Counted from the first letter of the stretch, positions 1-9,566 are shown. The stretch: 15,321 nt of DNA from Actinomycetota bacterium (GCA_003157715.1 PMKK01000262.1:1-15321), one strand, 5' to 3'. Notes: generated by a model not told the origin, from the letters alone. Made by a program: numbers and translations.

Positions 1-2
1 CC

Positions 3-245
3 CTCCGTGTCACCGGGAACCGCTTCTACGTGCCTGCAGACCACCGCTTCACGGCGAAGGCGACGGCGCCCCCGAACCGCGCGGCATGGGCCGGGTCTGC
101 TTCACGATCGAATTGTAGCGCTAGTCGCGCGTGGAACGAACCGCCCACCGCCCGCGGGAGTCTGGCGGCCCGTCTCGCAGAGCATCGTCTTGCAGCCGGC
201 GACGCCGCGTACGCGCGACCCGCCGAGATGTCCTTGCCGGCGTAG
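3..245 (+). CDS. possible 3' end of an unrecognised gene, cut by the left window edge
   Basis: This frame is open from the window edge to a TAG at 243-245, giving about 80 residues. I do not recognise the product. The first 27 or so codons behave like coding DNA: third positions are almost all G or C and second positions are clearly less GC-rich. After about position 105 this signal weakens and the protein becomes Ala/Arg/Ser-rich low-complexity sequence. The stop lies three bases from the convergent stop of the gamma-subunit gene at 249, which is compatible with tail-to-tail genes. Against a gene: no domain is visible, and a TACAAT sequence readable on the minus strand near 110-116 could mean the interval is regulatory instead. 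Confidence 0.25.
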   Translation, partial: LRVTGNRFYVPADHRFTAKATAPPNRAAWAGSASRSNCSASRAWNEPPTARGSLAARLAEHRLAAGDAAYARPAEMSLPA

Positions 246-248
246 GCG

Positions 249-830
249 CTACTCACCCCGGACTTCTTCGAAGGAGCGGGTGATAGCGTTTACGTTGCAC
301 TCGACCACTTCGAGCGGGAACTTCTTGCCGAAGTCCTCGCGCACGAACTCGACGACGTTCTCTATCGGGAAGAGACCGGTGATGCGCGAAAGGGCGCCGA
401 TCATCGGAGTGTTGGGGATCTCGGAGTCGGCCGTCTCGCGCGCGATCGCGGTGGCGGCGACACAGTAGAGGCGACGCTCCTTGAAACCGTACCTCTTGCG
501 AAGTTCGGCCGGTGAAAGGTCGCTGTTGACCAGCACGATCGCGTCGCTCGGCACGCCCTTGGTGACATCGGCTGTCGCCAGGAGGCTGGCATCGAGCAGC
601 GCCACGATGTCCGGTCGATCGGCTTCAGAGTGCTCCCGGATCGGCTTGTCGCTGACGCGGGTGAAGGCGACGACGGGCTCGCCGTAGCGCGGGGGAGCGT
701 CGTCCAGGAAGGTCTGGAACGCATGGAAGTACTTCCCCTGGCCTGAGGCCAGCCCGGCGGTCATCCTGGCGGCGGTAGCGGTACCCTGGCCGCCGCGTCC
801 GTGCCACCGGATCTCCATGACACCCTGCAT
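249..830 (-). CDS. 2-oxoacid:ferredoxin oxidoreductase, gamma subunit (PorC/PorG-like)
   Basis: 193 residues, the usual size for a free-standing gamma subunit of the pyruvate/2-oxoacid:ferredoxin oxidoreductase family, which decarboxylates 2-oxoacids to acyl-CoA and reduces ferredoxin in the cytoplasm. The protein opens with the family motif GRGGQG (residues 11-16), and later VAFTRVSDKPIR and the LLDASLL and IVLVNSD strands follow the gamma-domain order. The usual ERRGAPV-like segment is replaced by PPRYGEPV (46-53), so the specific substrate is uncertain. I chose ATG 830 because GAGGAGGGA precedes it by about four bases; an in-frame ATG at 818 is possible. The gene starts 11 bp after the ferredoxin/beta gene and must be cotranscribed with it. 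A pyruvate or other 2-oxoacid substrate cannot be told from sequence alone. Confidence 0.88.
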   Translation of the reverse strand: MQGVMEIRWHGRGGQGTATAARMTAGLASGQGKYFHAFQTFLDDAPPRYGEPVVAFTRVSDKPIREHSEADRPDIVALLDASLLATADVTKGVPSDAIVLVNSDLSPAELRKRYGFKERRLYCVAATAIARETADSEIPNTPMIGALSRITGLFPIENVVEFVREDFGKKFPLEVVECNVNAITRSFEEVRGE

Positions 831-841
831 GGCTTCCCTCC

Positions 842-2170
842 TCACTCCGACTGCCGTGCACCAGCGACGCCGCACTCCGGGACCTGCCGCCATTCGGCTT
901 GCGTCCCGTCCCGACCGGCTGCTAGGGAAGTCTCACCCGGCGACTTCAGCGGGTCTCCGCAGCGCTCTAGCAGGCGGCTCCATTCGTCATCCACCTGAGC
1001 CTGTATCTGGTCCAGGACGCCCTCGCACCCCGGTTCGAAGAGATGCGCGAAACGGCCCTGTCGACAGAGCCACTCCCTGACGGGCTGTTTCCGGGCGGGC
1101 CGATACGTGAGACGCGTCCGCCCATCGATGGCTTCGAAGAGCGGCCACACGCAGGTCTCGGTGGCCTGCCGGGCAAGGTCGATGGTCTCGGCGCCGCCGG
1201 TGCGCCAGCCGCGTGGACACGGTGACAGGATGTTGAGGAAGCTCGGTCCGTCGGTAGCCAGTGCCTTGGCGGCCTTGCCCATCAGATCGGCAGGGTCGTG
1301 GGGCGATGCCTGGGCCACGTACGGCATCCTGTGGCCCAGCATGATCTCGGTGATGGGCTTGCGGTCGACGGTCTTGCCCGGCGAGCCCGCCCCGGCCGGG
1401 GTCGTCGATGTCCAGGCTCCGAAGGGCGTGGCGCCGGAACGCTGAAAGCCGGTATTCATGTAGGCGCCGTTGTCGTAGCAGACGTAGAGCATCCGATGCC
1501 CTCGCTCCACGGCGCCGGAAAGTGCCTGCAGACCTATATCGTACGTGCCCCCGTCGCCACCAAACGCGATGAACGCGACATCGTCCCGCAGCCGCCCTCG
1601 CCGCTTGAGCGCCCGATAGGCGGACTCGACGCCGGACAGCGTGGCCGCGGCATTCTCGAAAGCGGTGTGGATGAAGCTGCCGTCCCAGGACGTGTGGGGA
1701 TAGATGGTGGTCGAGACCTCCAGGCATCCGGTCGCGACCGAGGCCACATAGTGCCCCTCCACTTGCGAGAGCACCTGCCGCACCACGATCGGCGCCGCGC
1801 AACCGGAGCACAGCCCGTGACCGCTCTTCAGGCGCGCCGGGCGCTCCGCCAGCGACTGCCAGTAGGCGGCGCGGTGTCCGAGCTGCTCGCCGGGCACGAG
1901 CGCGCCCAGCCGGCAGACCGAGACACAACTGCCGCAGCCGATGCAGCGCGGCTCGTCGACGACGAACGACGTGTCCTCGCCGGCCGCCCCGCGTGCCATG
2001 GCGCCTCCCGTCGGGCGCGCCACGGTGATGGCCGAGACCGGGCACGCCCGCGCGCACACGCCACACAACACGCAGCGAACCGAGCCGTCGTCCTCACGAA
2101 CGAGGCGCAGCAGCCCGTCGCTGTTCTGCCCCGCGAGCAGGTTCCGGACGAGGCCAGGGTCGCGCCTCAC
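842..2170 (-). CDS. ferredoxin (delta)-beta fusion subunit of 2-oxoacid:ferredoxin oxidoreductase
   Basis: Fusion of two subunits that are often separate. Residues 30-90 form a bacterial ferredoxin with two [4Fe-4S] motifs, C33-x2-C36-x2-C39-x3-C43-P and C76-x2-C79-x2-C82-x3-C86. The rest is the TPP-binding beta subunit: GHGLCSGCAAP with C121 and C124, C149 in TGCLE and C318 in SPCPRGW probably hold the proximal cluster; GGDGGTYDIG (204-213) through YDNGAYMNTG is the TPP/Mg motif, followed by QRSGATPFGA. It passes electrons from the 2-oxoacid-derived radical to ferredoxin. I chose GTG 2170 because GGGAGG lies seven bases upstream. ATG 2221 with a weaker GGAG at ten bases, or TTG 2269, would add 17 or 33 residues. 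The gamma gene follows after 11 bp. The alpha subunit needed for the enzyme is not nearby. Confidence 0.9.
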   Translation of the reverse strand: MRRDPGLVRNLLAGQNSDGLLRLVREDDGSVRCVLCGVCARACPVSAITVARPTGGAMARGAAGEDTSFVVDEPRCIGCGSCVSVCRLGALVPGEQLGHRAAYWQSLAERPARLKSGHGLCSGCAAPIVVRQVLSQVEGHYVASVATGCLEVSTTIYPHTSWDGSFIHTAFENAAATLSGVESAYRALKRRGRLRDDVAFIAFGGDGGTYDIGLQALSGAVERGHRMLYVCYDNGAYMNTGFQRSGATPFGAWTSTTPAGAGSPGKTVDRKPITEIMLGHRMPYVAQASPHDPADLMGKAAKALATDGPSFLNILSPCPRGWRTGGAETIDLARQATETCVWPLFEAIDGRTRLTYRPARKQPVREWLCRQGRFAHLFEPGCEGVLDQIQAQVDDEWSRLLERCGDPLKSPGETSLAAGRDGTQAEWRQVPECGVAGARQSE

Positions 2171-2258
2171 GAGAGCGCCTCCCGCAGACCCCCGGGCAAC
2201 GGTCCGGCCGAGCCGATCCATAGAGATGAGTCTCCAGTTCGTGCCATTCTGAAGAACG

Positions 2259-2264
2259 AGGATA
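2259..2264 (-). promoter_or_regulatory. candidate -10 element for the oxidoreductase genes
   Basis: TATCCT on the minus strand, fitting the TANNNT pattern of actinobacterial -10 elements. It would place the transcript start near 2252, about 30 nt before ATG 2221 and 80 nt before GTG 2170. There is no good -35 hexamer at 16-18 bp, which would suit a promoter that needs an activator bound upstream, such as the LytTR regulator. The motif is short, so chance occurrence is quite possible. Confidence 0.22.
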
Positions 2265-2315
2265 GGCAACGACGGCCGGACGGCCCAAGAACAATCCGCC
2301 GACGGTGCGACCGGT

Positions 2316-2347
2316 CGGCGAACGGCGGCAAAGGTCCGGCGAACGGC
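2316..2347 (-). promoter_or_regulatory. candidate LytTR-regulator operator: two direct repeats with 21-bp period
   Basis: Two identical 11-bp copies read GCCGTTCGCCG on the minus strand, at 2347-2337 and 2326-2316, so they are spaced exactly two helical turns apart. LytTR DNA-binding domains are known to bind two imperfect 9-bp direct repeats separated by about 12 bp, with a core close to [AC][CA]GTTN[AG]. Each copy here matches that core. The pair lies just after the stop codon of the LytTR regulator gene and about 50 bp upstream of the candidate -10, the position expected for an activator site serving the oxidoreductase genes. Function is inferred from spacing and motif only. Confidence 0.5.
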
Positions 2348-2358
2348 CGGCGCTCGTA

Positions 2359-3120
2359 CTAGATTCCTAGCGCCTTTCTCACCTGCGCGGCACGTCGCCG
2401 CGACACAGGCACGAGCGTCGCGCTCTCATCGTCAAGGGTCAGGAGAAGGCTGCCGCCGTACTGCGGGGCCACCTCCCTGACGCGCGCCAGGTTGACGAGG
2501 TAGCGGCGGTGCACGCGCAGGAACCTCCGCCGCACCAGTCTCATCTGCAACTCCAGGAGGGAGAGGTTGCACAAGAAGCGACCCTGCCGCGTGTGGACGT
2601 GCGCGTAGTCGTCGTACGCGGTCGCGTACAGGATGTCGTCCGCCGCGATCAGCAACGTACGCCCCCCCTTCTGAACGGGGACGGCGTCCACGCGCACCGC
2701 GTCGGCGACCGTTGGCGACGGGCCAGGCGGTGCCGTGCGCCTGGACGTTGCCTCCAGCCGATCAAGCGCCTGTCGCAGGCGTTCCGCCTGCACCGGCTTG
2801 ACCAGGTAGTCGGCGGCCGCGACCTCAAAGGCCTCGACGGCGTGCTCGCTGTAGGCCGTGACGAAGACTACGGCAGGCGGGTCGTCGCTGGCCCGCAGCG
2901 CCGCGGCGAGCTGCACCCCCGAGAGTCCGGGCATCTCGACGTCGAGGAAGACGACGTCGTAGTGCAGCGCGCCGATGAGCTGCATGGCTTCGGCGGCGTT
3001 GGCCGCCTCGCCGACGACCTCCACGCTCCCCGCCTCGTTCAGCAAATAGCGCAACTCGGAGCGCGCCGGCGCCTCGTCGTCGACCACCAGGGCCCTGAGC
3101 ACGGCGTGCCTTTCGGTCAT
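2359..3120 (-). CDS. LytTR-family two-component response regulator
   Basis: 253 residues. The receiver domain (8-125) has the acidic pair D14/D15, phosphoacceptor D60 in FLDVEMPG, T88 in FVTAYSEH and K108 followed by P109. A Pro-rich linker (about 130-145) leads to a LytTR DNA-binding domain (150-250), marked by the KGGRTLLIAADDILYATAY start and the RVHRRYLVNLARV segment. It belongs to the LytR/AlgR/YehT group. ATG 3120 overlaps the kinase stop by ATGA, so the two are translationally coupled and form a cognate pair. A LytTR-like repeat lies immediately downstream, in front of the 2-oxoacid oxidoreductase genes, which are therefore the most likely targets. The stimulus is unknown. Confidence 0.93.
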   Translation of the reverse strand: MTERHAVLRALVVDDEAPARSELRYLLNEAGSVEVVGEAANAAEAMQLIGALHYDVVFLDVEMPGLSGVQLAAALRASDDPPAVVFVTAYSEHAVEAFEVAAADYLVKPVQAERLRQALDRLEATSRRTAPPGPSPTVADAVRVDAVPVQKGGRTLLIAADDILYATAYDDYAHVHTRQGRFLCNLSLLELQMRLVRRRFLRVHRRYLVNLARVREVAPQYGGSLLLTLDDESATLVPVSRRRAAQVRKALGI

Positions 3121-4394
3121 GCCGGACGCAACGGCCGTCCGACGACGATCGAGACGGCCGTTCCCGTTCCCTCGGTGCTCGCGACTCGTACGCCGGCACC
3201 CGAGCCGAAGTGCCCCTTCAGCCTCTCGTCGACGTTCTTCAGCGCTATCCCGATCCCCTTGCCGTACCCCGCGGTGAGCACCTTGCCCACCTCGTTTTCC
3301 GACATGCCGATGCCGTCGTCCGACACCGTCAACACGACTTGTCCGCCCCCGTCGCGAGATGACACGCGGACGTGCAGAACGGCGTCCGGGCGCATGCCGT
3401 GCCGGATGGAGTTCTCGACCAGCGGCTGCACGATGAAGGCGGGCACCGGCAGCGAGGCGTGAGACCGCGGCACGTCTTCGACCAGCTCCACTCGCTCGGC
3501 AAAGCGCGCCTTCTCGAAGCGGAAGTAGGCGCGCACATACTCCAGCTCGCGTTCGAGCGGTATCAGCTCGTCGCCGGTCTCGAGAGTCTGACGATAGAAG
3601 CCGGCGAAGTCACGCAAGAGCTCGCGAGCCTCAGGGGCGTCGGTACGGATCAGGCTCGCGATCGTGTTGATGGTGTTAAACAGGAAGTGCGGGTTGATCT
3701 GCGCCTGCAGCGCCTTCAGCTCCATGCGACAGGCAAGCTCGATCTGCCGGTCCAGCTCGGAGAGCTCAAGCTGGGTGGACAGCAGGTGAGCGAGACCCTC
3801 GGCCATCGCCAACTGTGTCTCGTTCAGCCGGCGTGACGAGGTGTAGTAGAACTTGAGCGTACCCACCGGCGCGCCGCGGATCTGCAACGGCAAGACGATG
3901 GCCGCGACCAGAGGACAGCGCCTGTTCGGGCATTGGATCTCTTCTTTGGTCCGCACGGTGCGAGCCTCGTTTTGGGCGAGCACTTCGCGAGTAGCCGCGG
4001 TCAAGATGGGGCCCCCGGCTTCGTGGTGCTCATCGCCTGTGCCGGCAAAACCGAGGATGCGCTGCGTGTCGGTCATGGCAACGGCCTGCGCGTCGGTCTC
4101 ATCCAGCGCGATGCGGCAGACGGTCTGCGCGGCCTCTTGCGTGAGGCCGCCGTGACGCAGATGCGACAGGCTGGCATCGGCGATCTTCAGGATCCGGTGA
4201 GACTGAAGAGCCTGGAGGTGGTCGTGACGAGCCATGTAGCGCGCCGCGAGCGCGCTGCTCACAAAGCCGATAAGGCAGCCCAGCAGGCACGCCTCTACCC
4301 ATCGCGGCAGCGCGCTGGCGAGCAGCACGGCGCACGTGCCCGCGGCCAGCGCGACCGTGACCGTGCTCAGGACTATCTCGCTGCGGCGTGCCAC
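3117..4394 (-). CDS. LytS-type sensor histidine kinase with GAF domain
   Basis: 425 residues. Two N-terminal hydrophobic segments (about 8-30 and 32-52) anchor it in the membrane with almost no external loop. A GAF domain follows (about 72-213), containing CPNRRCPLVAAIVLPL, with cysteines at 155 and 160. The kinase part is of the His_kinase (PF06580) type: phospho-acceptor H236 in QINPHFLFNTIN, N328 in QPLVENSIRHG, and DDGIGM (359-364) of the ATP site. It should phosphorylate the overlapping LytTR regulator. GTG 4394 is chosen because AGAGGTGA precedes it at proper spacing; GTG 4400, two codons earlier, abuts the ribosome site. With so small an extracellular part, the signal is probably sensed in the membrane or by the GAF domain. 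Confidence 0.92.
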   Translation of the reverse strand: MARRSEIVLSTVTVALAAGTCAVLLASALPRWVEACLLGCLIGFVSSALAARYMARHDHLQALQSHRILKIADASLSHLRHGGLTQEAAQTVCRIALDETDAQAVAMTDTQRILGFAGTGDEHHEAGGPILTAATREVLAQNEARTVRTKEEIQCPNRRCPLVAAIVLPLQIRGAPVGTLKFYYTSSRRLNETQLAMAEGLAHLLSTQLELSELDRQIELACRMELKALQAQINPHFLFNTINTIASLIRTDAPEARELLRDFAGFYRQTLETGDELIPLERELEYVRAYFRFEKARFAERVELVEDVPRSHASLPVPAFIVQPLVENSIRHGMRPDAVLHVRVSSRDGGGQVVLTVSDDGIGMSENEVGKVLTAGYGKGIGIALKNVDERLKGHFGSGAGVRVASTEGTGTAVSIVVGRPLRPA

Positions 4395-6897
<2,503 letters not shown>

Positions 6898-6968
6898 CCG
6901 CACCGGCGGCACGACGACGATGGTCCACCGCGGCGCCGAACGCAGGGCGGACGCAGCATTCAGCGTAC

Positions 6969-8378
6969 TCAGCGGACCGTCAGCGTGTTGCTGTCGACCG
7001 CGCTCTGCACGTTGCCGGCGGCGTCGACGGCGGAGACGACGAAGCGGTAGCGCCCTTTGGCCAGCCCGCAGACGAACCTGGCGGTGAGCCGCCGGTCGAC
7101 CGCGGCGCGCGCCACGACCAGCTTCTTCACGAGGCGACCCTTCGCGGTCTTGACCCTGATCGTCACGTTCGCGGTCGGCGAGCCGGGGCGTGAGTCACTG
7201 ACGACGTACTGGAGGGCTGCCGTGTGCCCACGGCTGACCGTCGCCGACCAGTTGGCAGTGACCTTCGGCCGGCGCGTGTCGACCCCGACCGTGCAGCTAT
7301 GCGTCGTCTCGACGTTGCCGTCGCTGTCGACCGAACGATAGCGCACCGTGTGCGGACCGTCGCCGGCGTGGCTTGCAGGCGCGGCGACGGTGAGCGTCGT
7401 GCCGTCGGTCCAGGCGCCGGCGCCGAGCCGATACTGCGTGTAGGCCACCCCGCTGCCGCCGGCATCGGTCGCCGAGAAGGTCAGGGTCACGGCCTTGTGG
7501 TGCCAGCCGCCGGCGCCGTGCACGGTGGTCGTCGGCGGCGTGACGTCGGCTGTTGCCGGCTGACTGACCGTGAAGCTGGCCCCATCGCTGCCCAGCGCCG
7601 ACGTAGTAACCAGCGTGGTACCGCTATCGGAGACCATGTCGATGCGGTTCCAGTCGAAGGCGCTGATGGACTGGCCGTCGAACGCGCAGCCGGTGAAGTC
7701 GAGGGTGTCGAAATCGGTGAGCGCCAGCAGATCGCCCGTCGTGGCGTCGGTGGGCGCCTCGGCGATGACCTCTGCCGACTTGGGTTTGGTCACACCGTTG
7801 CTCAGCGTCTTGCTGAACGAGACCTGCGTCGTTGCGTCCGCCAGAGTGAGAGTAAAGCCGCCCGCACCGTTGGCGGTCACCGTGGCGGTGATCTCATCGC
7901 CGGGGCTGATCGTCAGGCTGTGAATCGTCACCATGTTCGAGGGATACATCTCATACCAGGCGTCGTAGTGGACGCTGCCGTTCGCCTTGTAGGCCTCGGT
8001 GCCGATCTGCTCCACCGTCTCGCTGCCGTCGCCGTCGAGTCCCACCCAGAAGGCGGTGTCGCTGCCGTTGGACGAGGTCGACGAAGCCGCAGGCTGAGTC
8101 CAGCTCGCCGTCACGCTGGTGAAGTCGCTGCCGGTGACGTCGTAGCCGGCCCAGTTGCCCGAAGTCTCGCTGGTCCCAGAGAACCCGTTCGCCCCGTGGA
8201 CGAGCGGACCCGGGGTGCCGATGCGGCGGATCGGCGCCATGGCGATAGTTCCCGACGTTCCGGCGACCCGTGACCGGCTGCCGGCGACCGCCGGCGCCCG
8301 GCCGCCGACGGCCAGCGTGACCAGCAGGAACGCGACACCGGCAAGAACGTATGCGACGACGTGCGGTCGAGACCCCAT
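6969..8378 (-). CDS. secreted glutamic peptidase (peptidase G1 / eqolisin family) with Ig-like tail
   Basis: 469 residues. An N-terminal signal peptide or anchor (hydrophobic 7-25, ending near AVAG) sends it out of the cell. Residues about 75-275 match the peptidase G1 fold: NWAGY, SWTQP, FWVGLDGDGSETVEQIG, YDAWYEMYP and SAEVIAEAPT. The expected catalytic pair is Q124 (VEQIG) and E207 (VIAEAPT). They are 83 residues apart, as are Q53 and E136 of scytalidoglutamic peptidase as I recall them. Residues 280-370 form an Ig-like or OmpL47-like beta domain (GGSGVAYTQYRLGAG, then RYRSVDSDGNVE), and 375-469 a second beta-sandwich ending in VSAVDAAGNVQS. AAGGAG lies nine bases before ATG 8378. It converges with katG across 71 bp. 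Probable role: extracellular proteolysis; substrate unknown. Confidence 0.85.
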   Translation of the reverse strand: MGSRPHVVAYVLAGVAFLLVTLAVGGRAPAVAGSRSRVAGTSGTIAMAPIRRIGTPGPLVHGANGFSGTSETSGNWAGYDVTGSDFTSVTASWTQPAASSTSSNGSDTAFWVGLDGDGSETVEQIGTEAYKANGSVHYDAWYEMYPSNMVTIHSLTISPGDEITATVTANGAGGFTLTLADATTQVSFSKTLSNGVTKPKSAEVIAEAPTDATTGDLLALTDFDTLDFTGCAFDGQSISAFDWNRIDMVSDSGTTLVTTSALGSDGASFTVSQPATADVTPPTTTVHGAGGWHHKAVTLTFSATDAGGSGVAYTQYRLGAGAWTDGTTLTVAAPASHAGDGPHTVRYRSVDSDGNVETTHSCTVGVDTRRPKVTANWSATVSRGHTAALQYVVSDSRPGSPTANVTIRVKTAKGRLVKKLVVARAAVDRRLTARFVCGLAKGRYRFVVSAVDAAGNVQSAVDSNTLTVR

Positions 8379-8500
8379 GGTCCTGTGCTCCTTGCCTGGT
8401 GGTTATCCGGTGGTGATGTTGAATACACGGCCAGGCTGTGGAAGTCCGCAGAAGGCGATGAGAGCTCCCCGTGTGGTCCCCCCTACGATCTCGAGCAGCC

Positions 8501-8527
8501 GGTGCTCTGAGACTCGGTCAGAGCGCC
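8501..8527 (-). terminator. hairpin at the end of the lipoprotein gene
   Basis: A 10-bp stem with one G-T pair joins 8501-8510 (GGTGCTCTGA) to 8518-8527 (TCAGAGCGCC) around the 7-nt loop GACTCGG. Its 3' foot overlaps the lipoprotein stop codon at 8527-8529, so it forms immediately after translation ends. No T-run follows on the minus strand, so it is either an intrinsic terminator of the weak, U-poor kind common in high-GC bacteria or a 3' stabilising structure. Confidence 0.5.
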
Positions 8528-9339
8528 TAGGGAACGTCCACAGAGAGGCCCGCCGCTGCCGGCCTGCCCGCCACGACCGTCAGCGCGCAAGGCGCGGGCC
8601 GGCCCAGGTCGGAACCGACCAGCGCGAGGGTGTAGCGCCCCGGCGCGACAGGGACGATGAAGAAACCGTCGGCGTCGGAGCGCAGCCGCAGCAGCGGCTG
8701 TCCCGCGGCCGGCACGTGGTCGCCCTTCCAGATCGCCACTTGCGCCTGGGTGATGGGCCGGGGTCCGCCCGGGAACGGGCCGCCCTCCACCATCGTGTGA
8801 CCCCACACGCCGCCGTGCACCGGCAGCTCGGGAACGTAGCTGCGAAACCGCCCGAGGCGCGACAAGTCGATGGTCGCGGTCGTCAAGCCGTGAGCCAGAT
8901 AGGAGTGGTCCGCCGTCATGATCAGGTACAGGCTCCGTGCCGACGCGCTCTGTCCGGCCTGCGGCGCGAAATGGCCCCGCACCACGACCGCGTAGACCTT
9001 GCCGACAGAGCGCAGCACGCCAAGGTAGCTCGTCGCGCTTCCCGCCAGACGGGCGGCGCGGGCGGGGCTGGTCTCCAGCCACTGACACGACTGGGGATGA
9101 GGTTCGCCGGCGGCAAGCGACTGCCACAGCGCCTCGCTTTGCACCCACGACGGCGGGAGATCGCGCGCCGGGAGCGACGAACCGGCGTGTGAAGCCGGGA
9201 GCGACGAACCGGCGTGTGAAACCGGCCGCGGCGAGCTGGCGTGTGAAGCGGGCTGCGCGCTGCCGCAACCGGCGAGCGCCACGACAGCCGGCAGCGCGAC
9301 GAACGCCAGCAGCGCGGCGACAACAGAAGAACGTTTCAT
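8527..9339 (-). CDS. lipoprotein with tandem repeat and carboxypeptidase-regulatory-like C-terminus
   Basis: 270 residues. A lipoprotein signal peptide ends in the lipobox LAGC with the modified C25, so the protein should be tethered to the outer face of the membrane. A Ser/Ala/Pro linker follows, made of a 9-residue unit (ASHAGSSLP) repeated two to three times. The middle region (about 60-195) I do not recognise. The C-terminal 70 residues, with DADGFFIVPVAPGRYTLAL, look like a transthyretin-like carboxypeptidase-regulatory beta-sandwich, often a stalk or binding module. GGAGG lies eight bases before ATG 9339, which fixes the start; the upstream in-frame ATG lacks a site and would bury the signal peptide. 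A hairpin follows the stop. No catalytic motif is visible, so the function is unknown. Confidence 0.82.
   Translation of the reverse strand: MKRSSVVAALLAFVALPAVVALAGCGSAQPASHASSPRPVSHAGSSLPASHAGSSLPARDLPPSWVQSEALWQSLAAGEPHPQSCQWLETSPARAARLAGSATSYLGVLRSVGKVYAVVVRGHFAPQAGQSASARSLYLIMTADHSYLAHGLTTATIDLSRLGRFRSYVPELPVHGGVWGHTMVEGGPFPGGPRPITQAQVAIWKGDHVPAAGQPLLRLRSDADGFFIVPVAPGRYTLALVGSDLGRPAPCALTVVAGRPAAAGLSVDVP
9167..9247. repeat. 27-bp tandem repeat in the lipoprotein linker
   Basis: Positions 9167-9193 and 9194-9220 are identical 27-bp copies on the plus strand, and 9221-9247 is a third, diverged copy. Each encodes nine residues of the lipoprotein linker (AGSSLP and SHA segments), so changes in copy number would preserve the frame and only alter linker length. 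The exact identity of the first two copies suggests a recent duplication. Confidence 0.9.
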
Positions 9340-9483
9340 GGGACCGGCCTCCATCGGCGGCGGGATGCCCTGGGGTCGAGACGCGCGCAAGGCCGCGAGG
9401 GTTCGGTTACAAGGAGCGTTCACGGGAGGCGCCGGCGATGCTTGTCAGGCGACGGTCGTGTCTTCCCCTGCCGAATCGCCAGG

Positions 9484-9492
9484 TGGTACGCT
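9484..9492 (+). promoter_or_regulatory. candidate extended -10 promoter for the small membrane protein
   Basis: TGG followed by TACGCT fits the extended -10 pattern TGNTANNNT. There is no recognisable -35, which extended -10 promoters can do without. The transcript would begin near 9499, just before the GGAGG at 9512-9517. This supports translation beginning at ATG 9522, but the motif alone is weak. Confidence 0.28.
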
Positions 9493-9521
9493 CGCGACGC
9501 CACCACGTTCCTGGAGGGCCC

Positions 9522-9566
9522 ATGGACCGGCGACCGCGCAACGCCAGCGCAGACGAGTGTCGATAG
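9522..9566 (+). CDS. possible 14-codon leader overlapping the membrane-protein gene
   Basis: GGAGG followed four bases later by ATG 9522 is the best ribosome site in this interval, but the frame ends after 14 codons (MDRRPRNASADECR) at TAG 9564-9566. The stop overlaps the GTG start of the membrane-protein frame by ten bases. Two readings fit. One is a short leader peptide whose translation delivers ribosomes to the overlapping GTG (termination-reinitiation). The other is that ATG 9522 is the true start of the membrane protein and one base is missing or extra in this sequence. Confidence 0.35.
   Translation: MDRRPRNASADECR

Noticed and set aside
206..215. CGCGTACGCG palindrome
   Set aside because: Ten-base GC palindromes are expected by chance in DNA of this composition and it has no gene-related position.
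1298..2362. 354-codon plus-strand open frame opposite the oxidoreductase beta gene
   Set aside because: Arg/Ala/Gly-rich translation with no domain, lying opposite a gene with clear ferredoxin and TPP motifs; a typical mirror frame of GC-rich coding DNA.
6898..6968. Possible terminator between katG and the peptidase gene
   Set aside because: The best stem (GTCCACC with GGCGGAC) has a mismatch, a long loop and no T-run, so it is not supported even though a terminator is expected in this convergent gap.
7224..8273. 349-codon plus-strand frame opposite the peptidase gene
   Set aside because: Low-complexity Arg/Gly/Ala/Val translation; the minus strand has a signal peptide, catalytic motifs and ribosome site.
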